A DNA stretch of 64,000 nucleotides from NCBI GenBank assembly GCA_021014325.1, contig CM037460.1, positions 22,334,544 to 22,398,543 of the forward strand, in the 5' to 3' direction. Source of the stretch: Plazaster borealis (taxonomy: Eukaryota > Echinodermata > Asteroidea > Forcipulatida > Labidiasteridae). A program made the position numbers and the translations under genes. Each line of letters starts with the position of its first letter. The stretch's first letter is position 1. The notes under the pieces were generated by a model, which saw only the letters and a list, made by a program, of their open reading frames with translations, did no database searches and was not told the DNA's origin. This document shows, piece by piece, positions 32,478 through 44,700 of this stretch.

Positions 32478-33388
32478 TTTTCCTGTGTATAAATGACGTA
32501 CGCATCAGTCCCCCGTCCGTCCGTTTACGCGTAGTACATAGCTTACGTACAATCATATGGACATATTTCGATGGTACCCGCAAAATACTATGTGTTCCTT
32601 AAAGCTATGAACACCAGCTGACCGGCAAATAGTTGAACAAAGAATGAGAGATTGATACCCAGACTGCGAAATGGTGAAACTGCGTGTAAAGTAAAACCGA
32701 GCGGAAATGGGTACCGTACTACCTATAATTTGTCATTAAAGTTCAACAATAACGAATAACATTATAAAACAAATTTAATGATGTTGATACAAAAATAATG
32801 TATTTAAAACATTATTGTATTACCATTGCCCGATTGAAAACACTGCTCTGTTCAACTCAAAATTAATTTGAAGTCGTTCTTGGTTTATTTTTTACATAAC
32901 AGTTTATTATTGTTGTCGGTCGCCTCCCCCTAGGGACGGATGAAGTTCGACAAAAACCATGGTAACCACAGTCATACAAAATCTTAAGTTAGCCCCAAAA
33001 CTATTAATATTCAAACCTTTGAAAAGGTGTATAAGTTTAAATACTCATATTCCAAAAATTATTCACCATCAAACAAATAATTCTACCAATGCCTTTATTT
33101 ATGTAGATAGCTTAGCAAAGTTTTGCGATGAATCATAATTGGTTGCCGCCCAACATTTTCCAATCACATAGTCATAATAAATGGCCGGGGGAGGAGACAC
33201 CATAACAGTTTCTTATTGGTTAACTTTAGCTTGAAACGCGAGAATCTAAAACCCAATTAGCCATTTTGAGATATGGTGGACACACACAATACTATAGCAC
33301 TCCTTATTGTCCGGGCCACTGGGCCTATTCTATTCTGTTTACGAGCTTTACATGCGGCGGCGGCCGCGGGCGGATTCGGGAGGATTTT

Positions 33389-33735
33389 GGTCTGTTTGTT
33401 TGTGTGTCTGTTGGGGTGTTTATTTGTTTGTTTGTTTGTTTGTTTGTTTGTTGGGGTGTTTGTTTGTTTGTTTGTTTGTTGGGTGTTGGGGTGTTTGTTT
33501 GTTTGTGTATTTGTTTGTTTGTTTGTTTGTTTGTTGGGGTGTTTGTTTGTTTGTTTGTGTTTGTTTGTTTGTTTGTTTGTTTGTTTGTTTGTTTGTTTGT
33601 TTGTTTGTTTGATTTTTTGTTTGTTTGTTTGTTTGTTTGTTTGTTTGTTTGTTTGTTTGTTTGTTTGTTTGTTTGTTTGTTTGTTTGTTTGTTTGTTGGG
33701 AGGTTGGGGTGTTTGTTGGGGTGTTGGGGTGTTTG
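33389..33735 (+). repeat. (TTTG)n array, about 350 bp
   Basis: Dozens of TTTG units broken by GGGG, GTG and ATTTTT variants. It produces long artefactual frames on both strands (poly Cys-Leu-Phe-Val, poly Lys-Gln-Thr-Asn). Likely length-polymorphic. Confidence 0.92.
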
Positions 33736-33820
33736 TTTGTTGGGGTGCTGGGGTGTGGGGTTCGATACGGTTGAAGATCCCCCACCACACCCAGGCGAAT
33801 GTATGGCATTGACGAGTAGG

Positions 33821-34040
33821 TTAAAGGTACTGAACACGTTTGGAAATTGTCAAAGACCAGTGTTCTCACTTGGTGTATCCCAACATATGCATAAAATAAC
33901 AAACCTGTGAAAATTTGGGCTCAATTGGTCATTGAAGTTGCAAAAAAATGATGAAAGAAAAAACACATTTGTTGTACAAATTTGCGTGCTTTCAGATTAG
34001 GAATAAACACTTCTTGCAAGAAGTTTTTGTTATTTTAAAC
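33821..34040 (+). mobile_element. A-family MITE, right half missing
   Basis: TTAAAGGTACTGAACACGTT through AATTTGGGCTCAATTGG to CTTCTTGCAAGAAGTTTTTG. It breaks off at the central stem into AT-rich DNA. Confidence 0.72.
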
Positions 34041-34410
34041 AAAATAATAATGATAATATAAACTATTTATTAAAAAATCGGACTTGCTCCTCGGAAAAAT
34101 CTCCGAATAATCGCTCATCCATATCAACACTAAATTTGATGTGAGTGTCATTCAACGGAACATTATTTATTTGACCAAAAGGGGGCGCACTTTACCGCGT
34201 ATGGTGCGGTTCACCAACAAACAAGGAATTTTGATAATAGTCCTTGTATGGTGTATTGTCCGATACACACAACGCCATCACCGCATTTTACAGCAAAAAA
34301 TTCTGAATAATAATAACAACAATTTAAGATAATGGGAAAGGCACTTCACTAATATTGTTACATGTCAAGTAAAGCAAAAAGAACAAGAAAATGCCATTAA
34401 CCTGACAGTT

Positions 34411-34683
34411 TTAAAGTGATTGTATATACGTTTGGTAGATGGAAGCACTGTTTTTTTCCCCAATCTATATTGTTGTAGATTATACCATGGAGGAAGAAAA
34501 TTATACCATATAAAACTCACCTGTGAAAATTTCATTTCAAAAGGTGGTAGCGTTTTTGAGATATTGCCGAAAATCTGGAGCCGTTATGTCCACGCAGGAA
34601 GAATAATCTGCAATTGGAATTCAAAATCTGAGAAACATTACTGTCAGTAACGCTTCTCATATCAAATTTTTGGGGATAAAAAG
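34411..34683 (+). mobile_element. B-family MITE, right half missing
   Basis: TTAAAGTGATTGTATATACG, GTTTTTGAGATATTGCCGAA and ATCTGCAATTGGAATTC. It stops at GGGGATAAAAAG, where CAGTGGCGTAACTAGGGGG, part of another common repeat, begins. Confidence 0.7.
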
Positions 34684-35563
34684 CAGTGGCGTAACTAGGG
34701 GGAGGGGGAACGCCCCACAATTGATGTCCTTGCCCCCCGGGCCCCCTCCCCATTTGAAATCTGGACTTTTGTGATTTGAAACTTCTAGAGTAAAATGTTA
34801 CATTTTATACGCTTTGCTGAGATAATTTACATGCAGAAAATGTTTTTTTTTCACTCATGCCATTAACGCCAGATTATCTTAATAAAAGAATAATAGCATA
34901 TATAGGCGAAGAAAAAGGGGCTTGTTCAGGCCCGTAAGCATGATTTGTTTTGTTTTTTGTTGTTGAAACAACTTTGAATTTTGTGTGATGGTAAACAAAG
35001 ATCATAATAATTTCTAATAAAAACTTTTTTTTAAAATAATGTTCGAGCATCATTGTAGCCATGACTGCAAGGATGTCATCTTACGCCGATTAGTCCATCG
35101 ACGCACAGCTTCACTGATGAGACTCTGACTGTGTGGCAAATGGGACAGCAACGTACAGACTACTGGTTTGGATATTGTAGCCTCTTTTCAAGCTGCACGC
35201 GTCCACTTAAGTCCCTCGTGAAATTGCTCTCAGTCTCGTATGGCCTTTAATTTAAAGTTTTACTACTATTCGTCCGGTAAGTTCTAGCCATATTTTCCTA
35301 ATATTTCACTCAATCAAGTACCCCCGGCAGTCATAATAATGTTAACTTCAATGAATCAGAACTTCTATAATTAAAATGCAACGCCCAACGTTATGACCAA
35401 AATGGTTTATTTACGCCTTGACAAAAGAATAGTCACTTACTGATGACCCCCAACCTCCTGACTCCGGTGATGACCTGCGCCCCATAGCAACTACGTGATT
35501 TGGCCCCGCTCTCTGCATGCAATGTATGATCAACGTGAAAGTTAAGGAAGACGCCGCGCTGGT

Positions 35564-35597
35564 TGTTTACAATGTAGAGAAAGTTATCTATGTTTAC
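35564..35597 (+). promoter_or_regulatory. Two forkhead-like TGTTTAC words
   Basis: TGTTTAC at 35564-35570 and 35591-35597, 73-106 bp upstream of the TSNAXIP1 ATG. The word fits the general FOX core. FOXJ1 control of motile-cilium and sperm genes is known; its use here is inference and the words are short. Confidence 0.3.
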
Positions 35598-35669
35598 AAT
35601 TAGCGAACCGGAAAAGGAACATTTCATTAAAAATACAACAGAATAGAAAATAGAGAATCTTGATCGGGA

Positions 35670-35704
35670 ATGGCTACAAAAGCAAAACTACCTCCAATTG
35701 CAGG
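35670..35704 (+). CDS. TSNAXIP1: TSNAXIP1 exon 1 (coding part)
   Basis: MATKAKLPPIAG, ends in phase 2 at donor GG|GTAAGC. An in-frame TGA at 35661-35663 fixes the start. Less conserved, so slightly less certain than the other exons; the 5' UTR limit is unknown. Confidence 0.82.
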
Positions 35705-38700
35705 GTAAGCAAATTGAACAGTTTTTTCTTAAAAATAAAAAAACCCCGAGTTGCGGTGTACGATAGGCTAGTCATGGAAAAATAACTGCATCAGTACCGT
35801 GAAAAACAAATCACCATTGCAAGATTAGAAGATGACTCAGGGTCCAATTTCACAAAGACATTGCAGTAATAACATAATATTCATTGCAGTGATGCCCCCC
35901 CCCCTGCTGAGATTGGCAAACCTTGACTGTTTATTTTATTTATCAACACAGAATGTTTTTATCATCAATGTTCTGTTGTGAGTGTTGGAGTGTTGAAGGG
36001 AACCGTACATTTTTGGGACCCTTTTGGTCCCACGCACATTGCTTTAACGTGTGAAGGAAACAAACTTGCGCACTATAACGGTTCCCAATGTTCGAATACG
36101 CACGAGACTTGCACAGTCTATTGTTATTATAATTCTCAGAGTCAGATGGTCAGAGTAGAGAGTCAGATGCAACTTTTTGGGGTGAGAGTTATCCAAATCA
36201 TATTATAGTATTTACTTTGATTCAAAGGGAATCCTTTCTCAAAATAGTTTATACTATCTATCAGTATCAACAACTGCAGCAGTGCTTCTCACCAAGTAAG
36301 TTTTTATGGTCAAGTACTTACCAATCCACGACACTATCTTTAATTCAGAAGGGTTAGTGAAAAAAATGAATATCCACTGTGAATCAGGCTTTAAATATTT
36401 CTGTTCTTATTTCCCAGCACCCAGCCAGCAGTTGGTCTAGGTATCTCACCCAGAGCGGTGAGGCAGTACGAAGGACTACAAGGTCCAAGCTTTCAGCTTA
36501 ATGGAATCAACGATCGGACAAAACACAGACTACCTCAGCCTCAGGTTCTAAGGGTAAGGTCAATTTAGAGAACAGCTACAGAGTACAGACCTGGGCCCAA
36601 TTTCATAGAGCTGCTTACCGGATGTCTGACAACGCTTTCGTCGGAAAACTTGACAGTCAGACAACTCGACGAGTCAGACAACTCTACGGCTTGTACGTTC
36701 AATTGTAAGACAAGTTGACTTTTGATCAGACATCTCGACGGATGGAGTTCAAATCCTTATGGCAGAAGATTCGTGTGACACCGGCATGCTGCTGACCGCA
36801 CAAAGGGCTGTTCAATTCGGGGGCAAGCGTATATGACTGGGCACGGGCGTCCCCAAGGGATGGGGGACAAACGTTAAGATTCGCGTGCCAACTTGTCTCG
36901 GTACTCTCACTGACAACTTGTCTGACCCTTCTGTTCGAGTTGTCCGACGGACGAGTTATCTGAACTCCCTGCTTACCGTAAGCAAAGAATCGGCACTTAT
37001 AGAAGCAGGGAATTCTGCGCTTGTGCGTGTGCGTAGTCCAAGTTACTAGGCATTCTTCTCTAACACAGCTAGCTCAGAAATTTGGCACTTGCCCTGTAAG
37101 CGAAGAATGGTGATCGCAAGCACAGAATGTGGTGGTAAGCAGAGCCATGAAATTGGGAGCTGTATCATGCTGTTATCGCAGTTTTTTTTTTATAATCCCT
37201 GAGTGTTAATGACTGTGTAAATCTTCATTGTATGTATATGAATTTGATTAAGCAATTGAAGTTTCATGCATCTTCCACAATTGTGTGTAAAGTTCAAGCA
37301 TAAATTTAGTCTTGGTGCAAGACGTTCTCGCGTTGTTGTTAGTAAAACCATGCACATTCAACACACTGGTCGCGACTATTCCACCGATAGTGGGCGTTCT
37401 CTGGAAGCAACAAACCCGTCAGTCAGATTTAAAGTTTTCGTAACTGCGCCACTATCGTATGATGGTTGGCATAGGGTGATAAAAAGCAACAACGTCTTGC
37501 ACCAAGAGTAGCACAGAGTCTCAGATGCCAATGAGTGTCCAAGATAAAACAAATCTGCCCCTTGAACAAGACGTTGCATGTTACCGTAAAACTATTTATT
37601 GATATCACACATTTTTTTAATAATCCTGGCAGCCTTTCATTGATACTAAAGCTGGTACCCTTGACACATGGCCAGCTCATGCGACTTCCCAAGCCACAGC
37701 CAAGCCAGGTATCCCAAGTCACAGACCTCGCTCCAGCCCAGACAAGATGTCAACAGACATGAGCGATGACCCCCAACGATCAGTCATCCCCAAGCCAAGG
37801 TTCCTGGAACAACTGGAGATGTTCCTGAAGAAAGAACTAAGAAACCTGGATGGAGACAGGGACGGTCCCAGTGACCTTAGGTTACAAGTATGTCAATTAT
37901 AAAGGATTTGACCGAAGGGGTGTCAGTGTTCTCCGCAGGTTTTTTTTGGGGGGCATTCTGGATCAAAGTTTTGGAAGTTTGGCCTTAGCATGCTGAATTA
38001 AAAACAAAGTTCTCGGAATGTTTTTTACTTGGTGTTTATCTTTAGTTATAAAAGCCCTACTGTGCAATCTGGGGCATGTCAAACGGTTTTATCTTCATAA
38101 TTTTTGTGGATTTGATCGGGGGTAAAACAAAATAATAAAAACAGTATAAATTTGCGTATCGGCCGCATATTGGCCCTATACGCTAGCTTGGCATGGGGAG
38201 GACCCTGCGGTGTCTGTGACCTTTTTAGACCTTTTACAAATTGTTTACCCTCAAATTTATTTGTAACAGTTGTGTTTTACCCATACACCAATGTGTGTGA
38301 AGCAATTTATACTCGGTACTTTCCCCGAGTCCTGTAAAAACAAATCCACAGACAAATTACTTGTGTGGGGTTAAAACCCACGACGCTTTACACTTCTAGA
38401 GCAGATGTCATACCACTAGACCACCGCGCTTGCCCAGATGCTGGAGGCACTTCGAGGCCTATATTATAGTAATATGCCTGTTTAGTTTTTTTTACAGAAC
38501 TCGGGAAAGTACTGAGTGTACTGTGCTTTTAAACACACATCGGTGTATGTATAAGACACAAAAAAATATTCTTTATCCCCGATGCAAATGTAACATCTAC
38601 TAACAAATTATTTGTGTTAAAAAGTTTGAATTATACTTTCAGCAAATTTTGAGGCCCTATTTTGGAAAAGAAACAATTCCTCTTGAAGACGAGCAAAGTA

Positions 38701-41700
38701 TACTGTTCAAAACATCGAGACCCCACCGGCTCTTTTCAGAGCCAACACTCCCACAAAAGAGTTTTTACACATGGTTGTACCCGCAAGTTTACTATTTATT
38801 TATAGTTACTTCTTAATTCCTCTTGTGTATCTTTTTCTGTTAAATTCTGTCCAGTAATGTAGAATTGCCGGAATACTTATTAATCCTCTAATAAACCTAA
38901 TCCAAAGAGCTTTGCTAGGATTCTGTCTGTGTTCAGAGTGGAATCCTTTATGGTTACCAAACGCTTAAACCTTTCTGCACTTTGTCCAGAAACTTTAAGA
39001 GGAAGTCATCATAAAATTCCTAGCTTGATGGATGTCTTATTTTTGTATTCCTCTTCCGTCAACCTCAGGCATACAGAGAGGTATTTGAGTATCTGATAGA
39101 AGACTTCAAGACATACAAGCCTCTTCTCTCCTCCATCAAGACGGAGTATGAGATGATGATCGCCCAACAAAGAGAACAGATCAGGGAGCTTGAGCCTCTC
39201 AAGGTAGGTCCTCCATCTTTATTTTGCTTCAGATGTAAAGAGCTACTAATAAGGCCTGGGATACTAGTGTGACTAGTGTCGAATTTGCGACTATTGAGTG
39301 CTTTGTCGAGTTGTGACTACCGTTTTTCAACTACCCGGTTAACCGCGCCCCCACGACTACTGAAAAAATAAATGTGTCACTCACCATTATTCACGGCGAC
39401 ATAATGTACTTACGAAACACAAACCGTGAACCAACACAATCGTTTAAGACTCAACAAACACAAAACCGCGAACCAACACAATTGTTCAAGACTCAACACA
39501 ACGAACACAATACAGCACATTTCTTCAAGACGACATGGTTGAAAGAGAATGCACAGTGAACGGATCAAAAAGGATAAAAAAAATATATATATATACCGCA
39601 ATGCATCTTTGGAAACAAAAATAGTTGCGACTAGTGTTGTAGTTGCGACTAATTGGAGCGCGATTTTTCACTAGTCGCCCAGGCCTACTACTAATTTTAG
39701 ATGCAGTGGGGAAAAAATTACAAGTCTCTAACCTCATGTTAAAATGGTGTAAATTGCCATTGTATTCGACACCCTTAAAGTGCAAAATTTTTCAACATCT
39801 AAAACATGAGATGACATTATTCTGAGAAAAATGGGTCTCTACATTTTTGTATGGGGATGTTTTGGTTCATAACTGACTTTTTCAGAGCGAAAATTTGAAA
39901 CATGACGTCGTTGGAATTCAACAACTTATGGATCTTTACTTTCCAAAAAGGAATTTTTTTCGTCAGTTAAAAAGTCAAATTCAAGGATGTTTTGATTGAA
40001 TATTAACGAAAGTCAGTTATGAACCAAAACATCCCCATACAAAAAATGTAGAGAGCCATTTTTCTCAGAATGATTTCTTCAGAGTTTTTCATTTCATTTC
40101 ATTTCATTTATTAATTCTGGTTGTGATGCCATTGACTCTCAGAAAAGCGAACTTAATCACTAGACTAGCCAAGAACCCCCATGGAGAGAAGACAAAGAAG
40201 GACAATTCAGTTTTAGATGTGGGAGGAAAAACCCAGAGAAATACTCAAGGGAAAACCCACGCAGTCAGGTAGGGACTGAAAACCCAATCCACATAGTGCC
40301 CCCGTGGGATTCGAACCAGGGTCCTAGAGGTGGAAGGCGAGGAAAGATACCACTACACCAACCCAACCGCCCAGTTTTGGATGTTGACAAATTTCGCACT
40401 GGAAGGGTACAACAATGGCTATTTAAACAATTTTAACGTGAGGTTAGAGACTTTAAAAAATTTCCCCACTGGCATGAGGACTATATCTATTGGAAAATGA
40501 GTACATCAAAATATTGAATTGGTCATTTCCCTTCCTCTTTAATCTTGCGGGTGAGCATGGACAAATTTTAGAAGCCACAGTGATAAGTGATTAATTATTA
40601 CATCATTGTGTGTTGCAGTCCATGTTGGTGACAGTCTCAGAGCAGTGTGATCAGAAGGTGATGGCACTGAGGGAGGAGGAGAGACAAGAGATGCTGGATC
40701 TTAAGAGAGATAAGAAGACGCTGCAGGAGACGATAGATGCCATGAAACAGCATGAGGTCTCACTACAGATGCAAATAGACAAGGTAGAGATGAAACAAGG
40801 AAGATAGTGGTTGCACTTAAAGACTAACTAAAAAAAAATGTATTGCATTATTATTTCTTTACAAGTAATCGGAAGTGGAGGTCAAGTCTCTTTTCTTTGT
40901 TATTTTGTTGGATTGATTTTACTTTCATATTGTTAATCACTTAGTATTACATTCCCAACATATATAATTTTCACAGCCTTAAACTCCGCAAACTAAAATA
41001 ATTGACAAAACAAAAATGCCCCCCATGTAAAACTCCATTTGGTTGGGACCACAATGGTCCTGGAAGTTCAAATACGCGCGAGACTTGCAAAGTCTATAAG
41101 AACCCGGTATTATTATTTAGAGCCAACATGAAAGTCATTTATAAATTAAACATTTTTAATTAATCTTCAGTTACAAGAAGACGTAGCCGCGGAATACTAC
41201 AAATATCGGAATGAATGCGACGCTCGTAAATTACTGGTGTCGGACATCAACGATTTACGCTACCAACAAGAAGACTTTCAAAAATCACAGGGTCAGGTCA
41301 ACCCTGTGGGAGAAACCAAGGAGGATCCAGTAAAGCTCAAGATTGCATTAAGGTGAGAAGATGTGCACATAAATTAAAGGCAAAGTATTTCTTTGGTTTT
41401 TGGAACCGTTTGACTGTTTTGAGGCTATATAAATGTTGATAATATACAATAAAACTAACCTGTGAAAATTTCAAAAGGTGGTAGGGTTTTTGAGATATTG
41501 CCAAAAATTTGGAGAGTTTATGTCCACACAGGAAGATTAATCCGTAATTGGAATACACAATCTGAAAAATGTTTCATGCAGAAACGTTTCTCAGATTGAA
41601 ATGTTTTTGAATCCCTCTCTCTAAAAACACATTCTTTTGAAGGGAATTTTTCTCTCAAAATGTTATACATTATCAACAGCTGCAGTGCTTCTCACCAAGT

Positions 41701-44700
41701 AAGTTTTTATGGTCCTTCAATTTTTGAGTATTTACCATTCTATGACCCTACCTTTAAAGGCAACCTTTTATTGAATTTTATTGAATTTGCAGGATGGTTG
41801 AGACCTCCGATATCTTTGATTGTCATGAAAGGTTAACATATTGAATAAAGTTTTTGTGTACATTCCCCAAAATGGGTTCCTTTCCATAAAGCCAATTAAC
41901 ATTGACTTTTCTTTCGATGTTTAGGAGAGCAAGAGAGGATCTGACGGATGCAACGCAGCGTTTGACGGAGATGATTGCCAACTATGGAGACGTAGTACCA
42001 AGGAGGGACTTTGAAGCACTCAAAGTAGAACATGAGGTAATATATAACACAGCCTAGGGTTGTTACCAACCAAACTTTGCATCTATCACGTTAGCAGCTA
42101 AAACAACTGCTAACATAACAGATGCAAAAATGGTACAATGTAGTGTGTTTCCTGTAGACGAACGTTAACAACAAATAAAACAAATCAATGCAGTGTGTTT
42201 CCTGTAGACGAACGTAAACAACAAATAAAACAAATCAACAGATACATAACGAGACAGGCGGACAAAGAGTCAAAATACAACAAACATAAGACTAGACAGA
42301 CAAGCATAAAGTAGAGAGAAACAAAAATATTACAAAGCTTTATGAAAACAACAACTACAGGCAGAGCGTCAGTCGTCCCCGTTGTCTGTCGTGCCTCACA
42401 AAGCATGACCATGCCACACCTTATTTGAAAGAACTTCACTGGCTGCTGGTTTAGGGAGAGGATAACCTTCAAGTTCTTGGTTACTGTGTATAAATTCCTC
42501 AATGGCACAGTACCAGGGGCCGATTTCACAAAGAGATAAGACTAGTCTTATCTGAAGTTAGGACCAGTTACTGGTCTTAACTTAAGACTAGTCCTATCTC
42601 TTAGCATTGCCTAGGACTAGTCCTAAGTTAGGAAGAGTTGTGTGAAATCGAGTCCTGGTTATTTATCATCTTGCCTGTCTCCACACAGGCCTGGATGCTC
42701 AAACCTTCGCTCAGCATATGACACTACTCGCCTCATGGAACCAAACTCTGTCAAGCTTCTCGAGTCTGCATCAAGTCGCAACTTTTTCTCATTTTGCTCC
42801 CCAAACCTGGAATGCACTCACTATCTCCATCAGAGAATCTGATTCTTTATGCAAATTTAAGAAGTGTATACAAAAGTATTTATACCCAATCTAATGCGCT
42901 GTGCTCTTGATGTTGTGGCGCTTTATAAATGCCTGATATGTATACTGTATGTATGTATGTAATTTGGATTTTAAAAAAATATATCTATATGTAATCTAAT
43001 AAGTATGTACTTGGCCTTTACAGAAATTACAAGAAGAAATGGAGCTGCTGAAAACAGATCATGAAACCCTGATGACAGAACATGAGTGAGTAAAACTGTC
43101 ATAGTGGCAAAAAGTATCATTTTTATTTCAATTGAGGGATTTTAATACTTCTCAATTTATTTGAAAAGAAGAGAGATTTTAATAGGGTTTCACGAAGATC
43201 CACTAATGTCAGTGTACGCATGATCATGTGACATTTGCGCCCCTTTCCTGTGTAAAAACACATTGGGCAGTATTGGCAGCATATTGCGCCACAGCACCTT
43301 GTAAACCATTACATGGTGCTATGCAAAGGAATAGGTCTCATACTTCAACACGTAACTCCACTTACCTTGTAGGAAAAATACTGAGCGCTTTGAGACACCC
43401 ATCGGGAGTATAAAGCGCTATATAAGAACTGCATTATTATTATTATTATTATAACTAGGTCATCTCACTTTTTAGATATCATGAAGAGACACGTATCTTT
43501 GACTAATTAATATGGTAATTTGACAATATATTTACAGAAATTAGTCAATGGAGAGGTTAAATTTTTACAGAATCATATTAACCCTTTCGTGCACCATTTA
43601 TTTTAGTGATAAATTGATTATATGGACACATTAATTGTTTACTCGTTTTTTGCAAATGGTAACCCCCCTTAAAAAAACGACAGGTCACAATAGCACCCTC
43701 AAGAGTCCTAGCTTTCACATTCTGAAAACCTGTATGGCCGTGCGATTTGTATTTTTCATGTTACAACTATTTTTTGAAGGGATTTAAACCGGTCGCTAGC
43801 GTTCGGTCGGCGCTTGAAAAATATATTTACAGAAATTAGTTAGTCAAAGGAGAGGTTAAACTTTTACAGAATCATATGAGAGGTCAAAGAAATGCAGACC
43901 GTAGCTTTATATTATTGCAGGATTGCAGTTTTAAGCTAAGCACATTGTAAAATGTAAATCTCAATCATGCCTTTTGACATTATATGTAGCTCTTTGTGAA
44001 AACGGTGACTAGTTTTGCTAGGTTTTTTTTCTCAAAAAGTTATCTTTAATAAGAAATTCTCAGCTCCTGAAGACGATCAGAGCATACTGATAGAAACGTC
44101 GAGTTGTCAAACCACCGGTTCTTCTCAGAACCACCACTACTCAAAATGAGATTTATGCACATGGTGTCACCGCAAACCTCACCTGATTGTACTCCCACCA
44201 TGCAAAGTTTCAAATCCCACTTAAACTGTCAGCTGCAGTTATAATGTGAGATCATAATAATAATAATAATAATAATAGTGGCTTCTTAAATAGCTCTCAT
44301 ATCCGTCACTCAGTGACGCTCAAGGCGCTTCAACATTCAGTATGTTCCTGCAAGGTATTGTGGAGCTACGTTTTTGAAGTATGAGACCTATTTCTTAACA
44401 TAGCACCATGTAATTGGTTTACAAGGTGCTGTGGCGCAATATGGAGCCAATAAAACAAGGAACACCGGGGCAAACACCTTCTCTTTTCAATAAGTGCAAT
44501 CCGTTCTTTAACGTGCATTACACAATGCACGGGACCAAGGGCTTTACGTCCCATCCGGAGGACGCAGCAATAATGGTTAAGTGTCTTGCTTAAGGACACA
44601 AGTGTCACGACTGGGACTCGAACCCACACTCTGCTGAAACAGAAACACAATAGCTTGAGTCCGGTGCTCTTATCCGCTCGGCCACGACACGCCATTAAAA

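Larger units (their letters stand above)
32478..35669. promoter_or_regulatory. Shared upstream region of RANBP9/10 and TSNAXIP1
   Basis: The 3,192 bp between the two divergent start codons must hold both promoters unless a 5' non-coding exon lies elsewhere. It contains a (TTTG)n array, truncated A and B elements, inverted CCAAT words (TTATTGGTTAAC near 33215, AATTGGTTGCC near 33140), and two TGTTTAC words near the TSNAXIP1 start. No TATA box is convincing. CpG-containing DNA lies just upstream of RANBP9/10 (32500-32530). Confidence 0.6.

Noticed and set aside
33135..33155. Possible RFX X-box (GTTGCC GC CCAAC) upstream of TSNAXIP1
   Set aside because: Only one half-site fits the consensus; the second lacks the GYAAC core and the position is 2.5 kb from the ATG.
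33257..33910. Several 100-214-residue open frames on both strands
   Set aside because: They are readings of the (TTTG)n array: Cys-Leu-Phe-Val repeats on one strand and Lys-Gln-Thr-Asn repeats on the other, with no domain.
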